From NCBI GenBank assembly GCA_029238555.1, contig JAQWFV010000156.1:1-5523 (forward strand): DNA of 5,523 nucleotides, read 5' to 3'. The notes under the pieces are model-generated. The model was given only the letters and a program-made list of their open reading frames with translations, made no database searches and was not told the origin of the DNA. Source of the DNA: Flavobacteriaceae bacterium. Its GTDB lineage: Bacteria; Bacteroidota; Bacteroidia; Flavobacteriales; Flavobacteriaceae. This document shows positions 5,269 through 5,523 of the stretch, in pieces. How positions within the stretch are numbered: the stretch's first letter is position 1; each line of letters opens with the position of its first letter. The position numbers and the translations under genes are program-made.

Positions 5269-5523
5269 TTATACGGCTACATCATAGGTTCTCAGGGCGT
5301 CGTTTAAAGAAGTTTTCTTGTCTGTACTCTCTTTTCTAGTGCCAATGATAAGTGCACAAGGTACTTGGAAAGCACCAGCAGCGAATTCCTTAGTGTAACT
5401 TCCTGGAATGACCACAGATCTGGCGGGAACCAATCCTTTACGCTCCACAGGAGTGTCTCCAGTAACATCAATTATTTTAGTAGAGGCAGTAAGGACCACA
5501 TTGGCACCCAATACCGCTTCTTT
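5269..5523 (-). CDS. dapD: Tetrahydrodipicolinate N-succinyltransferase, C-terminal part only
   Basis: This cytosolic enzyme transfers succinyl from succinyl-CoA to 2,3,4,5-tetrahydrodipicolinate in the succinylase branch of lysine and meso-diaminopimelate synthesis. Only the last 84 residues are visible; the frame is open through the right edge, so the N-terminal domain and most of the left-handed beta helix (the family is about 270 residues long) lie outside. Seen: the end of the hexapeptide-repeat helix KEAVLGANVVLTAST; the segment KIIDVTGDTP; then GLVPARSVVIPGSY, which lines up with the VPAGSVVVSG region that I recall from E. coli DapD; the strand CALIIGTRK; and the closing helix TSLNDALRTYDVAV, which resembles the family's NELLRTID ending. 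The stop is TAA at 5271-5269. A strong intrinsic terminator follows, so dapD is probably the last gene of its own unit and is not co-transcribed with the membrane protein gene by default. Confidence 0.92.
   Translation of the reverse strand, partial: KEAVLGANVVLTASTKIIDVTGDTPVERKGLVPARSVVIPGSYTKEFAAGAFQVPCALIIGTRKESTDKKTSLNDALRTYDVAV

Noticed and set aside
1..5523. Mobile elements, CRISPR arrays, toxin-antitoxin or defence genes
   Set aside because: No transposase or integrase motifs, no repeated spacer pattern and no paired small toxin-like genes were seen; nearly all the sequence is accounted for by the seven genes and two short control regions.

Overview
The window looks like chromosomal DNA from a member of the Bacteroidota, probably a Flavobacteriia-like lineage. 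This rests on the AT-rich sequence, starts mostly without Shine-Dalgarno motifs, a perfect match to the Bacteroidota -7 promoter element (TAnnTTTG) before one gene, and the character of the heme A synthase and DapD sequences. The assignment is by eye; no database search was possible.

Layout, left to right. Positions 1-3819 hold four minus-strand genes with gaps of only 9, 2 and 5 nt, very likely one transcription unit read right to left: a small GT-A-type glycosyltransferase (3819-3001), the threonylcarbamoyl-AMP synthase TsaC/YrdC (2991-2425), the CCA-adding tRNA nucleotidyltransferase (2422-995) and a heme A synthase (989 to beyond position 1, 3' end missing). A divergent intergenic region of 98 nt (3820-3917) separates this unit from a plus-strand family-2 glycosyltransferase (3918-4745). 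That gene converges on, and overlaps by 32 nt, a small minus-strand membrane protein (5133-4714). Upstream of the latter lies a non-coding stretch (5134-5268) with a clear intrinsic terminator for the last gene, the 3' end of dapD (5523-5269), which runs off the right edge.

Function. Two genes act on tRNA: TsaC makes the activated intermediate for t6A37, and Cca builds or repairs the 3' CCA end. The heme A synthase serves the aa3-type respiratory oxidase, and DapD serves lysine and meso-diaminopimelate synthesis. The two glycosyltransferases probably act on envelope polysaccharide or lipopolysaccharide and sit back to back between the housekeeping genes. The small membrane protein has two transmembrane segments and a possible PH-like cytosolic domain; its function is unknown.

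I see no mobile element, CRISPR array, RNA gene or evident new defence or biosynthetic system. The most distinctive feature is a perfect 8-bp inverted repeat inside the overlap of the two convergent genes. It is in frame on both strands, so both proteins end in the same pattern P-F-x-x-x-Q-K-A-stop, and it may act as a shared terminator. The second point of interest is that the heme A synthase has Asn where the first conserved heme-ligand His is expected.
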